A DNA stretch of 24,486 nt, from positions 1 to 24,486 of the forward strand of contig CABUCP010000004.1 of assembly GCA_902490055.1 (NCBI GenBank). Direction: 5' to 3'. Source of the stretch: an uncultured Klebsiella sp. Its GTDB lineage: Bacteria > Pseudomonadota > Gammaproteobacteria > Enterobacterales > Enterobacteriaceae. The position numbers and the translations under genes were made by a program. The notes beneath the pieces are model-generated. The model worked only from the letters and a program-made list of their open reading frames with translations, did no database searches and was not told where the DNA came from. Below, piece by piece: positions 15,244-24,486 of this stretch; the first letter of the stretch is position 1, and each line of letters opens with the position of its first letter.

Positions 15244-16469
15244 CGCGTCGCGTAGTGATTACAGGGATGGGCGGCGTGACCGCCTTTGGCGAAAACTGGC
15301 AGGATGTTTCCGCTGGCCTACAGCGTTATAAAAACGCTGTGCGCGCCATGCCGGAGTGGCGTATTTACGAGGGGCTGCATACGCTGCTGGGCGCGCCGAT
15401 CGACGATTTCACCCTGCCCGAGCACTATACCCGCAAGCGTATTCGCGCGATGGGACGCGTGTCGCAGCTGTCTACCCGCGCCAGCGAATTAGCGTTGGAG
15501 CAGGCCGGGCTGATTGGCGACGCCGTGCTGACCAACGGCGAAACCGGCATCGCTTACGGCTCATCAACCGGCAGCACCGGCCCGGTGAGCGAGTTCGCCA
15601 CCATGCTGACGGAAAAGCATACCAACAATATTACCGGCACCACCTATGTGCAGATGATGCCGCACACTACCGCCGTCAATACCGGTCTGTTTTTCGGCCT
15701 GCGCGGGCGCGTTATCCCCACCTCCAGCGCCTGTACTTCCGGCAGCCAGGCGATTGGCTACGCCTGGGAGGCCATTCGTCACGGTTACCAAACGGTGATG
15801 GTGGCCGGCGGCGCGGAAGAACTATGTCCGTCGGAAGCGGCGGTCTTCGATACCCTGTTCGCCACCAGCCAGCGTAATGACCAGCCCGCCACCACGCCTT
15901 CGCCATTCGATGAGCAGCGCGATGGGCTGGTGATCGGCGAAGGCGCCGGTACCCTGATTCTGGAAGAGCTGGAGCACGCCAAAGCGCGCGGCGCGACTAT
16001 CTATGGTGAAATCGTCGGCTTCGCCACCAACTGCGATGCGGCGCATATTACCCAGCCGCAGCGTGAAACCATGCGGATTTGCATGGAACAATCGCTAAAA
16101 ATGGCGGGCTTAAGCGCCGGAAATATCGGCTACATTTCGGCCCACGGCACGGCGACCGACCGTGGCGATATTGCCGAAAGCCAGGCCACGGCGGCGATTT
16201 ACGGCGACAGCGTGCCGATCTCCTCGCTGAAAAGCTACTTTGGCCATACGCTCGGCGCCTGCGGCGCGCTGGAAGCATGGATGAGCCTGCAGATGATGCG
16301 CGAGGGCTGGTTCACGCCAACGCTGAATTTGCATAATCCGGATGCCAATTGCGGAGAACTGGATTACATCATGGGCGAAGCGCGCAAGATTGATTGTGAA
16401 TTCCTGCAGAGCAACAACTTCGCCTTCGGCGGCATTAACACCTCAATCATCATTCGCCGCTGGCACTGA
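15240..16469 (+). CDS. apeR: Beta-ketoacyl-ACP synthase ApeR
   Basis: Second full condensing enzyme, 409 residues, with Cys165 in TSSACTSGSQ, His302 in SAHGTATD and His336 in KSYFGHTLGACG. It differs from ApeO in the residues around the Cys and in a longer N-terminal lid (LPEHYTRKRIRAMGRVSQ, 59-76), so the two are not simple duplicates. A role in the first condensation on the aryl starter or as a separate homodimeric extender is possible. It overlaps apeQ by 4 bases, and acpT starts one base after its stop. Confidence 0.9.
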   Translation: MTRRVVITGMGGVTAFGENWQDVSAGLQRYKNAVRAMPEWRIYEGLHTLLGAPIDDFTLPEHYTRKRIRAMGRVSQLSTRASELALEQAGLIGDAVLTNGETGIAYGSSTGSTGPVSEFATMLTEKHTNNITGTTYVQMMPHTTAVNTGLFFGLRGRVIPTSSACTSGSQAIGYAWEAIRHGYQTVMVAGGAEELCPSEAAVFDTLFATSQRNDQPATTPSPFDEQRDGLVIGEGAGTLILEELEHAKARGATIYGEIVGFATNCDAAHITQPQRETMRICMEQSLKMAGLSAGNIGYISAHGTATDRGDIAESQATAAIYGDSVPISSLKSYFGHTLGACGALEAWMSLQMMREGWFTPTLNLHNPDANCGELDYIMGEARKIDCEFLQSNNFAFGGINTSIIIRRWH

Positions 16470-16470
16470 G

Positions 16471-17058
16471 ATGTATCAGCTTATCCTTGGCAAGATCTCA
16501 AGCCTAAGCGCCCTGCCGCTGCCGCCAACGCTGGCGGAGCAGGCGCCGGACGGCCCGCGACGAGCCAGCTGGTTGGCCGGGCGGGCGCTGCTGACGCATG
16601 CGGCTGCGCCGCTGGCGGAGATTCGCTACGGCGAACAGGGCAAACCGGCCTTCCCGCTCGATAGCGGGCGGTGGTTTAACCTCAGTCACAGCGGCGACGA
16701 TATCGCCCTATTGTTGAGTGATGAAGGCGAGGTAGGCTGCGACATCGAGGTCATTCGCCCGCGCGAAGGCTGGCAGCGATTAGCAAACGCTCTGTTCAGC
16801 GTCGGCGAGCATCAGGAACTGGAGCGGGAACCGGCGGATCGCCAGCTTGCCGCCTTCTGGCGGATCTGGACGCGCAAAGAGGCGCTGGTGAAACAGCGCG
16901 GTGGCAGTGCCTGGCAGCTGGCCTCTGTTGACAGCGCCTTGCGCGGCGCGCTGTCATTAAGCCAGATTCAGTATGAAGGGTTAAGTATTGCGGTCTGTAC
17001 GCCAACGCCGTTTTCATTGACGGCGGCGCACATTCAATGTTTTAACGGCGCGGTTTGA
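16471..17058 (+). CDS. acpT: 4'-phosphopantetheinyl transferase AcpT
   Basis: Sfp-type phosphopantetheinyl transferase of 195 residues, the length of E. coli AcpT. It transfers phosphopantetheine from CoA to the active Ser of carrier proteins. The magnesium and CoA motifs are GCDIEV (Asp91, Glu93) and WTRKEALVK (Lys136, Glu137, Lys141). E. coli K-12 AcpT is an orphan whose partner carrier genes were lost, while O157:H7 keeps them (De Lay and Cronan). Here it sits directly behind the ape genes, with ApeE and ApeF its evident targets. Its last 17 bases overlap the end of arnF on the other strand, and I see no intrinsic terminator after it. Confidence 0.93.
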   Translation: MYQLILGKISSLSALPLPPTLAEQAPDGPRRASWLAGRALLTHAAAPLAEIRYGEQGKPAFPLDSGRWFNLSHSGDDIALLLSDEGEVGCDIEVIRPREGWQRLANALFSVGEHQELEREPADRQLAAFWRIWTRKEALVKQRGGSAWQLASVDSALRGALSLSQIQYEGLSIAVCTPTPFSLTAAHIQCFNGAV

Positions 17059-17425
17059 CCGGCCAGAAGATAGTCAGCACGCCAGCGATAATAATCAGCA
17101 CCCCCAGCAGCGATTGCCAGTAAAACGGCTCGTGCCAGCCGGGCAGCCAGATGGCGGCGGCCCACACCAGAATGTAGCTCAGGCTTAGCAGCGCGTAAGC
17201 TTTGGCCAGCGGCAAGCGGTGTAGCGCGAAATACCAGCAGACCATCGACAGCAGATAGCCAACCAGGCCAAAACCCAGGCTGAAGGTACCGGTGCGAAAA
17301 TGCAGCAGATGATTGAGGAAGGCCAGGATATCGGTCAACGGCGGCAGTTCGACCATTGCGCTGCGCAACAGCAGCTGTGCGCCGCTGACCAGGCCAACGC
17401 TCAATAACGCCCAGATTAAGCCCAT
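17042..17425 (-). CDS. arnF: Undecaprenyl-P-Ara4N flippase subunit ArnF
   Basis: Small membrane protein of 127 residues with four helices, of the EamA/SMR-like type. With ArnE it is thought to flip undecaprenyl-phosphate-Ara4N from the inner to the outer face of the inner membrane. Sequence features include LSVGLVSGAQLLLRSAM at the start and LPLAKAYALLSLSYILVW in the middle, typical of ArnF. It is the last gene of the arn operon. Its start shares one base with the arnE stop, and its tail overlaps the convergent acpT by 17 bases, so there is no room for a separate terminator between the two operons. Confidence 0.93.
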   Translation of the reverse strand: MGLIWALLSVGLVSGAQLLLRSAMVELPPLTDILAFLNHLLHFRTGTFSLGFGLVGYLLSMVCWYFALHRLPLAKAYALLSLSYILVWAAAIWLPGWHEPFYWQSLLGVLIIIAGVLTIFWPVKPRR

Positions 17426-17763
17426 CAGACGCTGCTCCCGAGTATAACGATACCGACGACGATCAGCCCGACGCCAAGCCAGTGGCGGCGCGCCACCGGC
17501 TCACGCCAGATGCCCCATGCCGCCAGCGTCACCCAGACAAAATTGAGGCTCAGCATCGGGTAGGCGATACCGACCGGGATCGCCTGCAGCACGCCCAGCC
17601 ACAGCAGCATGCCGCCGCCGAGCGCCAGCAGGGCTAATCCCAACCAGACCAGGATATGCCGCCCGCGCCGTCCGCTACGGGACGGCCGGGTTGCCTGCTT
17701 CTGGCACAGTTGACCGGCGCAGCTAAGCAGGCTGGCAAGGACCAGAAGGAACCAGACACTCAT
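17425..17763 (-). CDS. arnE: Undecaprenyl-P-Ara4N flippase subunit ArnE
   Basis: Partner of ArnF, 112 residues with four membrane helices and a basic cytoplasmic loop after the first ([12 protein letters not shown], about 25-36). The conserved [20 protein letters not shown] stretch (66-85) is characteristic of ArnE. The start overlaps the arnT stop by 4 bases. Confidence 0.93.
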   Translation of the reverse strand: MSVWFLLVLASLLSCAGQLCQKQATRPSRSGRRGRHILVWLGLALLALGGGMLLWLGVLQAIPVGIAYPMLSLNFVWVTLAAWGIWREPVARRHWLGVGLIVVGIVILGSSV

Positions 17764-19415
17764 TGCGGCAGGTACTGAATAAATACCACGCGACCCAGCA
17801 CGTAGGAGTTATCAGGTTTCGGTAACGCCAGTTCATTCATCGTTTCGCCTTTATCCATCAGCAGTACCAGCGAAATCGGCCCCTGCTGGCGGTGCGTCGC
17901 TAACCAATCCGTAAACGCGTTGGTCGCCACGAATTTAGTCTGCGCATCCGGCCAGTCGAGACCATATTTCAGCTCGCCCTGTCTTTCATACAGGATGATG
18001 TCATTACGCTTGAGCTCCCACGCCAGACCCGCGCCGATACCGACGCTGTTGGTCAGCACATAGCGGCTTGGCGCCAGCGATTCGCTGACGATATCCACCA
18101 GGAACTGCGGCTGTTTGCTGTTGATAACCCGATCCGGAATAGCAAAGCCCACCACCAGCGCCAGCCCCAGCGGGCAGATGGCGGCCAGGGTCCAGCGGCG
18201 GCCGTTGTCCTTGATCGCCAGCCAGCCCATCAGCGCCCATACGGCAAAGGCAATCGCCGCCAGCAGACATTTATACAGCTCTATCTGCGTCCATACCGGT
18301 TGGCGCATCACGCCCCACGGTGAGACCACCAGCACGGCAACCAGGCCAAGCAGACCGAAACCGAGGTTGATCATGCCGTTGATGCGCAGCGCTTTCGCCC
18401 CCGCCCTGGCGGCATCCAGCGCGTAGCGGGCCATCAGAATCGACAGCGGCATAAAGCACGGCAGAATGTAGGTCGGCAATTTTCCTTTGGCGATGCTGAA
18501 GAACAGGAACGGCATCGCCACCCAGCCTAACAGATACAGTGCGCCGCGAGCATCATCGCGTTCGCTCCAGCCGCGCTTCAGCGCGCCCGGCAGCAGCGCC
18601 AGCCACGGCAGGCTACCGGCTATCAGGAACGGAATGTAGTACCAGAACGGCGCTTTATGCTGCGCGTCTTTCTCGGCGAAACGCTGAATATGTTCGACCC
18701 AGAAGAAATAGCGCCAGAAATCAGGTTCGCGATTAGCGATAGCCAATCCCCATGGCAGCACTACCAGCGTACACACCACTACCGCCAGCCAACCGTAGGT
18801 CAGCACTTCGCGCCAGCGTTTACGCGCAATCACCCACGGCAGAACGCCAACCACCGGCACCGCCAGCGCCAGGAACCCCTTGGTCATCACCCCCATACCG
18901 CAGGCGATGCCCAACAACACATAACCCCAAATTTTACCGCTGCGGCTTTGCGCCTGGGAGGCTCCCCAGAAGCTGCACATCGCCAGCGCCAGCCACATGG
19001 TGATCATCGGATCCAGCACCGCATAGGTGCCGATACCGTATACCAGCAGCGCGGTCAGGAAGATAATCGGCGACAGGATCGCCACGCGTTTATCGCGGAA
19101 AATACGCCACGCCAACCACGCCACCAGCAGCGCGCTGACGGTGATGGAGAAGACCGCGCCGAAACGCACGCCGAAGTTATTATGGCCGAACAGCCACTGA
19201 CCGATACTGTTAATCCAGTAACCGGCAATCGGCTTTTCAAAGTAACGCAGGCCCAGAAGATGCGGCACCACCCAGTCGCCGGAGGCCAGCATCTCACGGC
19301 TGATCTCCGCGTAACGGGTTTCATCGGGCTGCCAGAGCAGACGGAAATTCAGCGGCAGTAAGTAATACAGCGCAAAGAGCACAACCAGAGAGACGCCATA
19401 ACGAATGCTTTTCAT
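17760..19415 (-). CDS. arnT: Lipid A aminoarabinose transferase ArnT
   Basis: GT-C fold glycosyltransferase of the inner membrane (551 residues, about 12-13 helices) that moves Ara4N from undecaprenyl phosphate to the phosphates of lipid A on the periplasmic side, lowering negative charge and giving resistance to polymyxins. The conserved first periplasmic loop [15 protein letters not shown] (29-43) holds the acidic pair Asp31-Glu32. [20 protein letters not shown] follows at about 58-77. Length and sequence are those of enterobacterial ArnT. It overlaps arnD and arnE by 4 bases each. Confidence 0.97.
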   Translation of the reverse strand: MKSIRYGVSLVVLFALYYLLPLNFRLLWQPDETRYAEISREMLASGDWVVPHLLGLRYFEKPIAGYWINSIGQWLFGHNNFGVRFGAVFSITVSALLVAWLAWRIFRDKRVAILSPIIFLTALLVYGIGTYAVLDPMITMWLALAMCSFWGASQAQSRSGKIWGYVLLGIACGMGVMTKGFLALAVPVVGVLPWVIARKRWREVLTYGWLAVVVCTLVVLPWGLAIANREPDFWRYFFWVEHIQRFAEKDAQHKAPFWYYIPFLIAGSLPWLALLPGALKRGWSERDDARGALYLLGWVAMPFLFFSIAKGKLPTYILPCFMPLSILMARYALDAARAGAKALRINGMINLGFGLLGLVAVLVVSPWGVMRQPVWTQIELYKCLLAAIAFAVWALMGWLAIKDNGRRWTLAAICPLGLALVVGFAIPDRVINSKQPQFLVDIVSESLAPSRYVLTNSVGIGAGLAWELKRNDIILYERQGELKYGLDWPDAQTKFVATNAFTDWLATHRQQGPISLVLLMDKGETMNELALPKPDNSYVLGRVVFIQYLPQ

Positions 19416-20314
19416 ACACCCGAGCCCAGTAATTGTTCACGTCCAAGCCAACCTTCCCGGCCAGCCAGTTCACCACGTACCACTTTGCCTGACGGCAGCT
19501 CGCTAAAGTCAGCGGGCAGCAGTTGGCTCAGTGGGCAAAACTGAATTTCCTCTTCCGCCGCCATGGTAAGCAGCGCATCGAACTGGTCGGCGTAGGCAAT
19601 GCCTTCCACTTCAGCGTGGATGGTATAGACCGGCGTCCCCTGGTCGCGATGGATGCAGTCCAGCAGATAGCGGTTAAAGCCAGCGATATCCACGGCGCTG
19701 CCGACCACCTCGTCCCAGGTGGGAAGCGTGACCGGGATCTGAACGGTACCAGACGTACCGCCGCCAAGCTGCGGCAGGAAAGGCCGCGTGCCGCGACAGT
19801 CGCTGTTGTAGAGGAAATCGAAGGATTCTTTGGCTTTCACTACCCGTTGGTCGGCGCGCCAGCCGGCGACGGCAGAGCAGGTCACCGGGCGGCCGATAAT
19901 CCGCTCTAGTTCGAGCAGGCCGCGTTCCACTTCCAGCGTCAGGCGTTCCTGCGGCCAGACGCCGCTCCACGCTTGCCAGCTATAGTGGTCCCAGGCATGC
20001 AGCCCCACTTCATGCGTCTGCGCGGCGGCGCGAATCACCTCTTCGTTACCCGCGCCGATCCTGCGTCCCGGCCACGCGGTGCCGGCCAGCAAAATATCCC
20101 AGCCGTACAGCGAGGCCGCGTTGGAGCGCAGCATTTTCCACAGAAACTTCGGTTTTACCAGGCGCCATAAATGGCGCCCCATATTGTCCGGCCCGACGCT
20201 GAAAAAGAAGCTTGCCTGAATCCCGTGCTGGCCCAACAGGGACAGCAACCGCGGAACGCCGTCCCGCGTTCCGCGAAAGGTATCGACATCTATGCGTAAG
20301 CCGACTTGTTTCAT
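19412..20314 (-). CDS. arnD: Undecaprenyl-P-Ara4FN deformylase ArnD
   Basis: NodB-fold polysaccharide deacetylase, 300 residues, removing the formyl group from undecaprenyl-phosphate-Ara4FN so that the free amine form can be flipped and used by ArnT. The metal-binding start is [15 protein letters not shown] (Asp9, Asp11) and the second motif is [13 protein letters not shown]. It is typical in length. It overlaps arnA upstream by 4 bases. Confidence 0.96.
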   Translation of the reverse strand: MKQVGLRIDVDTFRGTRDGVPRLLSLLGQHGIQASFFFSVGPDNMGRHLWRLVKPKFLWKMLRSNAASLYGWDILLAGTAWPGRRIGAGNEEVIRAAAQTHEVGLHAWDHYSWQAWSGVWPQERLTLEVERGLLELERIIGRPVTCSAVAGWRADQRVVKAKESFDFLYNSDCRGTRPFLPQLGGGTSGTVQIPVTLPTWDEVVGSAVDIAGFNRYLLDCIHRDQGTPVYTIHAEVEGIAYADQFDALLTMAAEEEIQFCPLSQLLPADFSELPSGKVVRGELAGREGWLGREQLLGSGV

Positions 20315-22296
20315 GAGTTTTTGTCGTCCGTGAGCTCAACGGTGCGCAGGAAGAAGTCCAGCGTATGCTCGACGGTCTCTTCCATCTCGACGGTGGGTTC
20401 CCAGTTCAGGCAGCGTTTCGCGTTGCGAATACTCGGCTTACGATGCTCAACGTCCTGGTAGCCTTTACCGTAATAATCGCTGCTTTCCACTTCGCGGAAT
20501 CCGGCGAACGGCGGGAAACGATCGCGCAGCGGGTGGCGCTCGAAGCAGGCAAGCAGCATTTCGGCCAGCTCTTTAATGCTCGCTTCGTTTTCCGGATTAC
20601 CGATGTTGATAATCTGTCCATCGCAGCGGCCATCTTTGTTCTCAATAATGCGGAACAGTGCTTCGATACCATCGCTGATGTCGGTGAAGCAGCGCTTCTG
20701 CTTGCCGCCTTCAATAAGCTTGATCGGCGAACCTTCCACCAGGTTGAGGATCAACTGAGTGATGGCGCGGGAGCTACCGATACGCGCGGCGTTGAGGTTA
20801 TCCAGGCGCGGCCCCATCCAGTTGAACGGGCGGAACAGGGTGAACTTGAGGCCGTTCTTATCGCCGTAAGCCCAGATCACGCGGTCCAGTAGCTGTTTGG
20901 ACACCGAGTAGATCCAACGCTGTTTGTTGATTGGGCCAACCACCAGGTTGGAGGTATCTTCATCGAAGTTGTTGTCGGTGCACATGCCGTACACTTCAGA
21001 AGTCGAAGGGAAGATAATGCGCTTATTGTATTTCACGCAGTCGCGGATAATCTTCAGATTCTCTTCGAAGTCCAGTTCGAACACGCGCAGCGGGTTACGG
21101 GTGTATTCGATAGGGGTGGCGATCGCCACCAGCGGCAGCACGACATCACATTTCTTAATGTGGTATTCGATCCACTCGGAGTGAATGCTGATATCGCCTT
21201 CTACGAAGTGGAAACGCGGGCAGTCAAGGAAACGGCTGATGGCGTCAGAGCCGATATCCAGGCCGTAAATCTCATAGTTGTCGTCCTGCAACAGACGCTC
21301 GGTGAGATGGTTACCGATAAAACCGTTAACGCCGAGGATCAGCACGCGAGTACGGCGCTTAATCGCCACCACCGGTTTGCTGCTCAGCACCGCGCTGGTC
21401 ACCAGGCCCAGCGCCTGCGCCAGTTGGGTACCCTGCATGTAGACGCCGCGTTCGGTCTGGCCGGTGACGATTTCCAGCGCCCCCTGCTGGCAGGCGACCA
21501 CTAATGGCGCCACGGAGATGACGGTACCCGGTTTCGCCGCGGGCAGGTCGGCACGCACGCGGGATTTCCAGACGATAAATTTGTTCGCGCCGGCATAGGC
21601 GAACGCGCCCGGCCACGGATCGGACACCGCGCGCACCAGGTTGTGCAGAGTCTGCGCCGGTTTGTCCCAATCGAGACGTCCGTCTTCCGGGGTACGACGG
21701 CCAACGTAGGTCGCCTGGCTGTGGTCCTGCGCCCGCTCCTCAGTCTTACCCTCACGAATAGCCGGCAGCGCCTGGCCCAGCAGATCGGAGGCAGCGGCGC
21801 ACAGCTTACGGTGCAGCCCCAGCGCCGCTTCGTCCGGGCCGATAGCCACGGTTTGCTGGGCGACGATATCGCCCGCGTCCGCGCGGTTAACCATGCGATG
21901 CAAAGTAACGCCGGTTTCGCTTTCGCCGTTGACCAGTACCCAGTTCAGCGGCGCGCGACCGCGGTATTTCGGCAGCAGAGAACCATGCAGGTTGAAAGCC
22001 CCTTTCGGCGCGATACTCAGGATCTCATCGCACAGCAGGTTGCGGTAATAGAACGAGAACAGCACGTCCGGCTTCATCTCGCGAATACGTTCAATCCACA
22101 GCGGATGGTTAACATCTTCCGGCGCCCATACCGGGATACCTTGCTCAGCGGCAATGCGCGCTACGGAACCAAAGAAATGGTTTTCGCCAGGGTTATCCGG
22201 ATGGGTAAAAATAGCGGCGATGTCATAACCGGCATCCAGCAGAGACTGAATACCTGCGCAACCCATATCGTGATAAGCGAAGACTACTGCTTTCAT
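20311..22296 (-). CDS. arnA: Bifunctional UDP-GlcA decarboxylase / UDP-Ara4N formyltransferase ArnA
   Basis: Cytoplasmic enzyme of 661 residues with two domains. The N-terminal 1-300 is a formyltransferase with catalytic Asn102, His104 ([16 protein letters not shown]) and Asp140, using 10-formyl-tetrahydrofolate on UDP-Ara4N. Residues about 315-655 are an SDR-type UDP-glucuronic acid decarboxylase with NAD-binding GVNGFIGNH and the YxxxK pair in YSVSK. Both active sites look intact. It performs the first step and, after ArnB, the third step of the pathway. It overlaps arnC and arnD by 4 bases each. Confidence 0.98.
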   Translation of the reverse strand: MKAVVFAYHDMGCAGIQSLLDAGYDIAAIFTHPDNPGENHFFGSVARIAAEQGIPVWAPEDVNHPLWIERIREMKPDVLFSFYYRNLLCDEILSIAPKGAFNLHGSLLPKYRGRAPLNWVLVNGESETGVTLHRMVNRADAGDIVAQQTVAIGPDEAALGLHRKLCAAASDLLGQALPAIREGKTEERAQDHSQATYVGRRTPEDGRLDWDKPAQTLHNLVRAVSDPWPGAFAYAGANKFIVWKSRVRADLPAAKPGTVISVAPLVVACQQGALEIVTGQTERGVYMQGTQLAQALGLVTSAVLSSKPVVAIKRRTRVLILGVNGFIGNHLTERLLQDDNYEIYGLDIGSDAISRFLDCPRFHFVEGDISIHSEWIEYHIKKCDVVLPLVAIATPIEYTRNPLRVFELDFEENLKIIRDCVKYNKRIIFPSTSEVYGMCTDNNFDEDTSNLVVGPINKQRWIYSVSKQLLDRVIWAYGDKNGLKFTLFRPFNWMGPRLDNLNAARIGSSRAITQLILNLVEGSPIKLIEGGKQKRCFTDISDGIEALFRIIENKDGRCDGQIINIGNPENEASIKELAEMLLACFERHPLRDRFPPFAGFREVESSDYYGKGYQDVEHRKPSIRNAKRCLNWEPTVEMEETVEHTLDFFLRTVELTDDKNS

Positions 22297-23276
22297 GAAC
22301 GATCTTCCTCTTGAGACGCCGTTTCCGGCTGACGAACAACACGTTGAATAAAGTAGCGGGGACGAGCGCGGACATCGTTATAGATGCGGCCGATATACTC
22401 CCCAAGCAGGCCCATACCGACAAACTGGGCGCCGATGAACATAAACAGCACGGCGAAGAGCATGAACACCCCATCCGCCGCCCACTGCGGACCGAAGGCC
22501 AGACGCAGTACCACCAGCAGCAGGCCGAAGGCAAAGCCCAACAGGGCTATCACGCTGCCGAAAATACTTAGTAAACGCAGCGGAGTGGTGGTCAGGCATG
22601 TCACCAGGTCATACATCAGGTTAATCAGACGCATGAAGCTGTATTTGGAATCGCCAAATTCGCGTTCGGCGTGCATCACCGGGATCTCGACCGCGCGGCG
22701 GGCGAAGGTATTCGCCAGGATCGGGATAAAGGTGCTGCGCTCGTGGCAGTTCAGCATGGCATCGATGATGTGGCGGCGGTAGGCGCGCAGCATGCAGCCG
22801 TAATCACCCATCGCTTTACCAGTAGTGCGCTGGATCAGACGGTTAATCATCTTCGATGCGGATTTGCGGAAGATGCTGTCCTGACGGTTCTGGCGCACGG
22901 TACCGACCACGTCGTAGCCTTCATCGGCTTTTTCTACCAGACGCGGGATCTCTTCCGGCGGGTTTTGCAGGTCGGCATCCAGGGTAATGATCAGGTCGCC
23001 GGTCACGTGGCTAAAGCCGGCCATGATCGCCGAGTGCTGGCCGTAGTTGCGGTTCAACAGCACCGCTACGATGTGGCTGCCTTCGGCTTCGGCGGCTTCG
23101 GTCAGCATGCGCGCGGAATCATCGCTGCTGCCGTCGTCGATCAGCAAAATTTCATATTGGCGTCCCAGCGTTGCACAGGCGGCATCGGTGCGGCGCAGCA
23201 GTTCCGGCAGACTATCCTGTTCGTTGTAAACCGGGATAACTACCGAGACTTTTTTTACGGGAGGATAAGTAAGCAT
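22293..23276 (-). CDS. arnC: Undecaprenyl-phosphate Ara4FN transferase ArnC
   Basis: Family 2 glycosyltransferase, 327 residues, joining Ara4FN to undecaprenyl phosphate. The GT-A motifs are [11 protein letters not shown] (10-20), DDGSSDD (47-53) and [10 protein letters not shown] (100-109). Two hydrophobic C-terminal segments (about 233-255 and 268-290) anchor it. The frame is open further upstream, but the ATG at 23276 gives the family length and lies one base after the arnB stop (TGATATG), so it is chosen over a longer start inside arnB. Confidence 0.96.
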   Translation of the reverse strand: MLTYPPVKKVSVVIPVYNEQDSLPELLRRTDAACATLGRQYEILLIDDGSSDDSARMLTEAAEAEGSHIVAVLLNRNYGQHSAIMAGFSHVTGDLIITLDADLQNPPEEIPRLVEKADEGYDVVGTVRQNRQDSIFRKSASKMINRLIQRTTGKAMGDYGCMLRAYRRHIIDAMLNCHERSTFIPILANTFARRAVEIPVMHAEREFGDSKYSFMRLINLMYDLVTCLTTTPLRLLSIFGSVIALLGFAFGLLLVVLRLAFGPQWAADGVFMLFAVLFMFIGAQFVGMGLLGEYIGRIYNDVRARPRYFIQRVVRQPETASQEEDRS

Positions 23277-23277
23277 A

Positions 23278-24417
23278 TCAACGTCCTGACAACTGATGCA
23301 GCGCGGTAATGACGCGGGTGACATCGTCGTCGGTCATATCCGGGAACAGCGGGATGGAACAAATGCGCGCGCTGTTCCATTCCGTATTCGGTAATGAAAC
23401 TTCAGGGAAGCGTTCGCGGTAATACTTTTGCGTATGGGCCGCGCGGAAGTGCAGGCCGGTGCCGATACCCATGGCTTTCAGCTTTTCCATCAGGGCATCG
23501 CGGCTGATGCCGCAGGCGGCTTCATCAACGCGGATGATAAACAGGTGCCACGCGTGCTGGTGATCCCATGCTGGTATGGTCAGCGGTTTAAAGGGCGTAT
23601 CCGCCAGTTCGCGCAGGTAGCGCTGGGCGATTTCACCGCGACGCTGATTCGCCTGCGCCAGCTTATCCAGTTGCACCAGCGCCAGTGCGGCGTTGATATC
23701 GGCCAGATTGTATTTAAAGCCGGGTGCGATCACTTCCGCCTGCGGCGCGCGACCATGGGTCTGGCGGTCGTAGGCATCAACGCCAAGACCGTGGAATTTG
23801 AGGCTACGGATGCGGGAAGCCAGCTCGTCGTCGTCGGTAACGATTAGCCCGCCTTCGGCGCAGGTCATATTTTTGATCGCGTGGAACGAGAAGATAGCGG
23901 TTCCGCGCCAGCCGACATGGCGGCCTTTATAGTGCGTACCAGCGGCATGCGCGGCATCTTCGATAACCGGAATACCGTGGCGCTCGCCAACGGCGCGAAT
24001 CGCATCGATATCCGCAGGCGCGCCCGCATAATGCACAGGAATAATCGCTTTGGTCCGCGAGGTGATCGCCGCTTCTACCGCCTCAGGGGTAATCATCAGA
24101 TTGTCATGGTCGACATCGATCATCACCGGCATCGCGCCCAGTAGACAGATCATGTTGAGCGTGGAGACCCAGGTCTGCGAAGGGGTGATCACTTCGTCGC
24201 CGGGGCCAATGCCCATCGCCATCAACGTGACGTGCATACCGCCGGTCGCGGAGCTCACGGCGATGGCGTTTCGGTTGCCGGTCAGTTGGCAAAATGCCTC
24301 TTCCAGCGCCTGATTTTTGGGACCCGTAGTAATCCATCCCGATTGCAAAACTTCACGCAGCGCAGCCAGCTCTGCGTCGCCCATTGACGGGCGCGAAAAC
24401 GGCAGAAATTCGCTCAT
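23278..24417 (-). CDS. arnB: UDP-Ara4O aminotransferase ArnB
   Basis: PLP-dependent aminotransferase of the DegT/DnrJ/EryC1 family, 379 residues. It converts UDP-4-keto-arabinose to UDP-Ara4N using glutamate, between the two ArnA reactions. The PLP lysine is Lys182 in [20 protein letters not shown] (57-62) and EDAAHAAG (153-160) bind the cofactor phosphate and ring. AGGA lies about 6 bases before the ATG. It is the first gene of the arn operon; the promoter lies mostly or wholly beyond the end of the window. Confidence 0.97.
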   Translation of the reverse strand: MSEFLPFSRPSMGDAELAALREVLQSGWITTGPKNQALEEAFCQLTGNRNAIAVSSATGGMHVTLMAMGIGPGDEVITPSQTWVSTLNMICLLGAMPVMIDVDHDNLMITPEAVEAAITSRTKAIIPVHYAGAPADIDAIRAVGERHGIPVIEDAAHAAGTHYKGRHVGWRGTAIFSFHAIKNMTCAEGGLIVTDDDELASRIRSLKFHGLGVDAYDRQTHGRAPQAEVIAPGFKYNLADINAALALVQLDKLAQANQRRGEIAQRYLRELADTPFKPLTIPAWDHQHAWHLFIIRVDEAACGISRDALMEKLKAMGIGTGLHFRAAHTQKYYRERFPEVSLPNTEWNSARICSIPLFPDMTDDDVTRVITALHQLSGR

Positions 24418-24486
24418 CTTTTTCCTGTTCTATTAATAACCCACTAAAAAAGGGGGTCGGTAGAAAGAAATATCCTGCGCCAGCGG
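24418..24486 (-). promoter_or_regulatory. arnB: arnB leader, partial
   Basis: The 69 bases upstream of arnB contain its ribosome site (AGGA at 24423-24426, minus strand) and an AT-rich stretch with a TATTAATA palindrome (24431-24438) that could be part of a -10 region. I do not see a convincing PmrA (paired TTAA-type) or PhoP (paired GTTTA-type) box here; known arnB controls are usually further upstream, outside this window. Confidence 0.35.

Noticed and set aside
17006..17025. CGCCGT/ACGGCG hairpin near the acpT and arnF ends as a bidirectional terminator
   Set aside because: The stem is only 6 bp, lies inside acpT coding sequence and has no T-run following it on either strand.
18657..19361. 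Long open frame on the plus strand opposite arnT
   Set aside because: It lies fully inside arnT, its product is rich in His, Arg and Gln with no domain, and arnT is certain. It is a product of GC-rich codon bias.
21643..22314. Long open frame on the plus strand opposite arnA
   Set aside because: It is antisense to the well-defined formyltransferase domain, with no recognisable protein family or ribosome site.
22671..23309. Long plus-strand open frame opposite arnC
   Set aside because: It covers the conserved arnC coding sequence and has no domain signature.
23277..23324. Longer arnC start inside arnB
   Set aside because: The extension adds 16 residues not typical of ArnC and reads through the arnB 3' end; the ATG at 23276 gives the usual 327 residues.
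24418..24486. Search for PmrA or PhoP boxes upstream of arnB
   Set aside because: No paired direct repeats matching either consensus lie in the 69 bases available; the usual sites would be past the window edge.
1..24486. Tests by eye for tRNA genes, insertion sequences, integrases, CRISPR repeats and restriction or defence genes
   Set aside because: None is visible. Gene density and the known identity of every gene leave no space for such elements.

Overview
The window is chromosomal DNA from an enterobacterium, most likely the Klebsiella/Raoultella group. That is an inference from the strong resemblance of YhhQ, DcrB, YhhS and the Arn proteins to their Enterobacteriaceae counterparts, the high GC content and the local gene order; no rRNA or other marker is present to fix the genus. 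There are 27 protein-coding genes, almost without gaps, and no tRNA, rRNA, insertion sequence, integrase or CRISPR array that I can see.

Layout. (1) 1-2658 is conserved housekeeping sequence: yhhQ (queuosine-precursor transporter), dcrB (lipoprotein) and, convergently, yhhS (MFS transporter). The dcrB terminator lies inside the 3' end of yhhS. (2) 2659-2983 is the only long gap, about 325 bp. It holds several small inverted repeats and a short open frame, interrupted by one stop, that ends directly against the next gene and may be a gene remnant. (3) 2984-17058 is a 17-gene, 14-kb plus-strand operon. It is a complete type II fatty-acid-synthase-like aryl polyene (APE) cluster, apeC to apeR in the reference order, followed by acpT, a phosphopantetheinyl transferase. 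Nearly every junction overlaps or is separated by 1-11 bases. (4) 17042-24417 is the complete minus-strand arnBCADTEF operon, which adds 4-amino-4-deoxy-L-arabinose to lipid A and gives polymyxin resistance. It converges on the ape operon, and the last genes of the two operons overlap by 17 bases.

How the ape genes should work together. AcpT puts phosphopantetheine on the two carrier proteins ApeE and ApeF. ApeH activates an aromatic acid and loads it. The ketosynthases ApeO (with chain-length factor ApeC) and ApeR extend the chain, ApeQ reduces the keto group, and the ApeI/ApeP hotdog pair dehydrates it, giving conjugated double bonds. ApeK is a thioesterase. ApeD and the second half of ApeJ are acyltransferases that could put the polyene on a lipid or glycolipid, with the first half of ApeJ a glycosyltransferase. 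ApeL (LolA-like), ApeM (MMPL/RND exporter), ApeN (lipoprotein) and ApeG (membrane protein) look like a dedicated route to the outer membrane. E. coli K-12 keeps only acpT from this locus; the published O157:H7 work describes its partner genes being lost by rearrangement.

The most interesting points are that the cluster has no gene for making or modifying the aromatic head group, that a possible remnant sits where such a gene would be expected, that two outer-membrane-modifying operons overlap tail to tail, and that several enzymes show asymmetric active sites (ApeI versus ApeP, and the two halves of ApeM).
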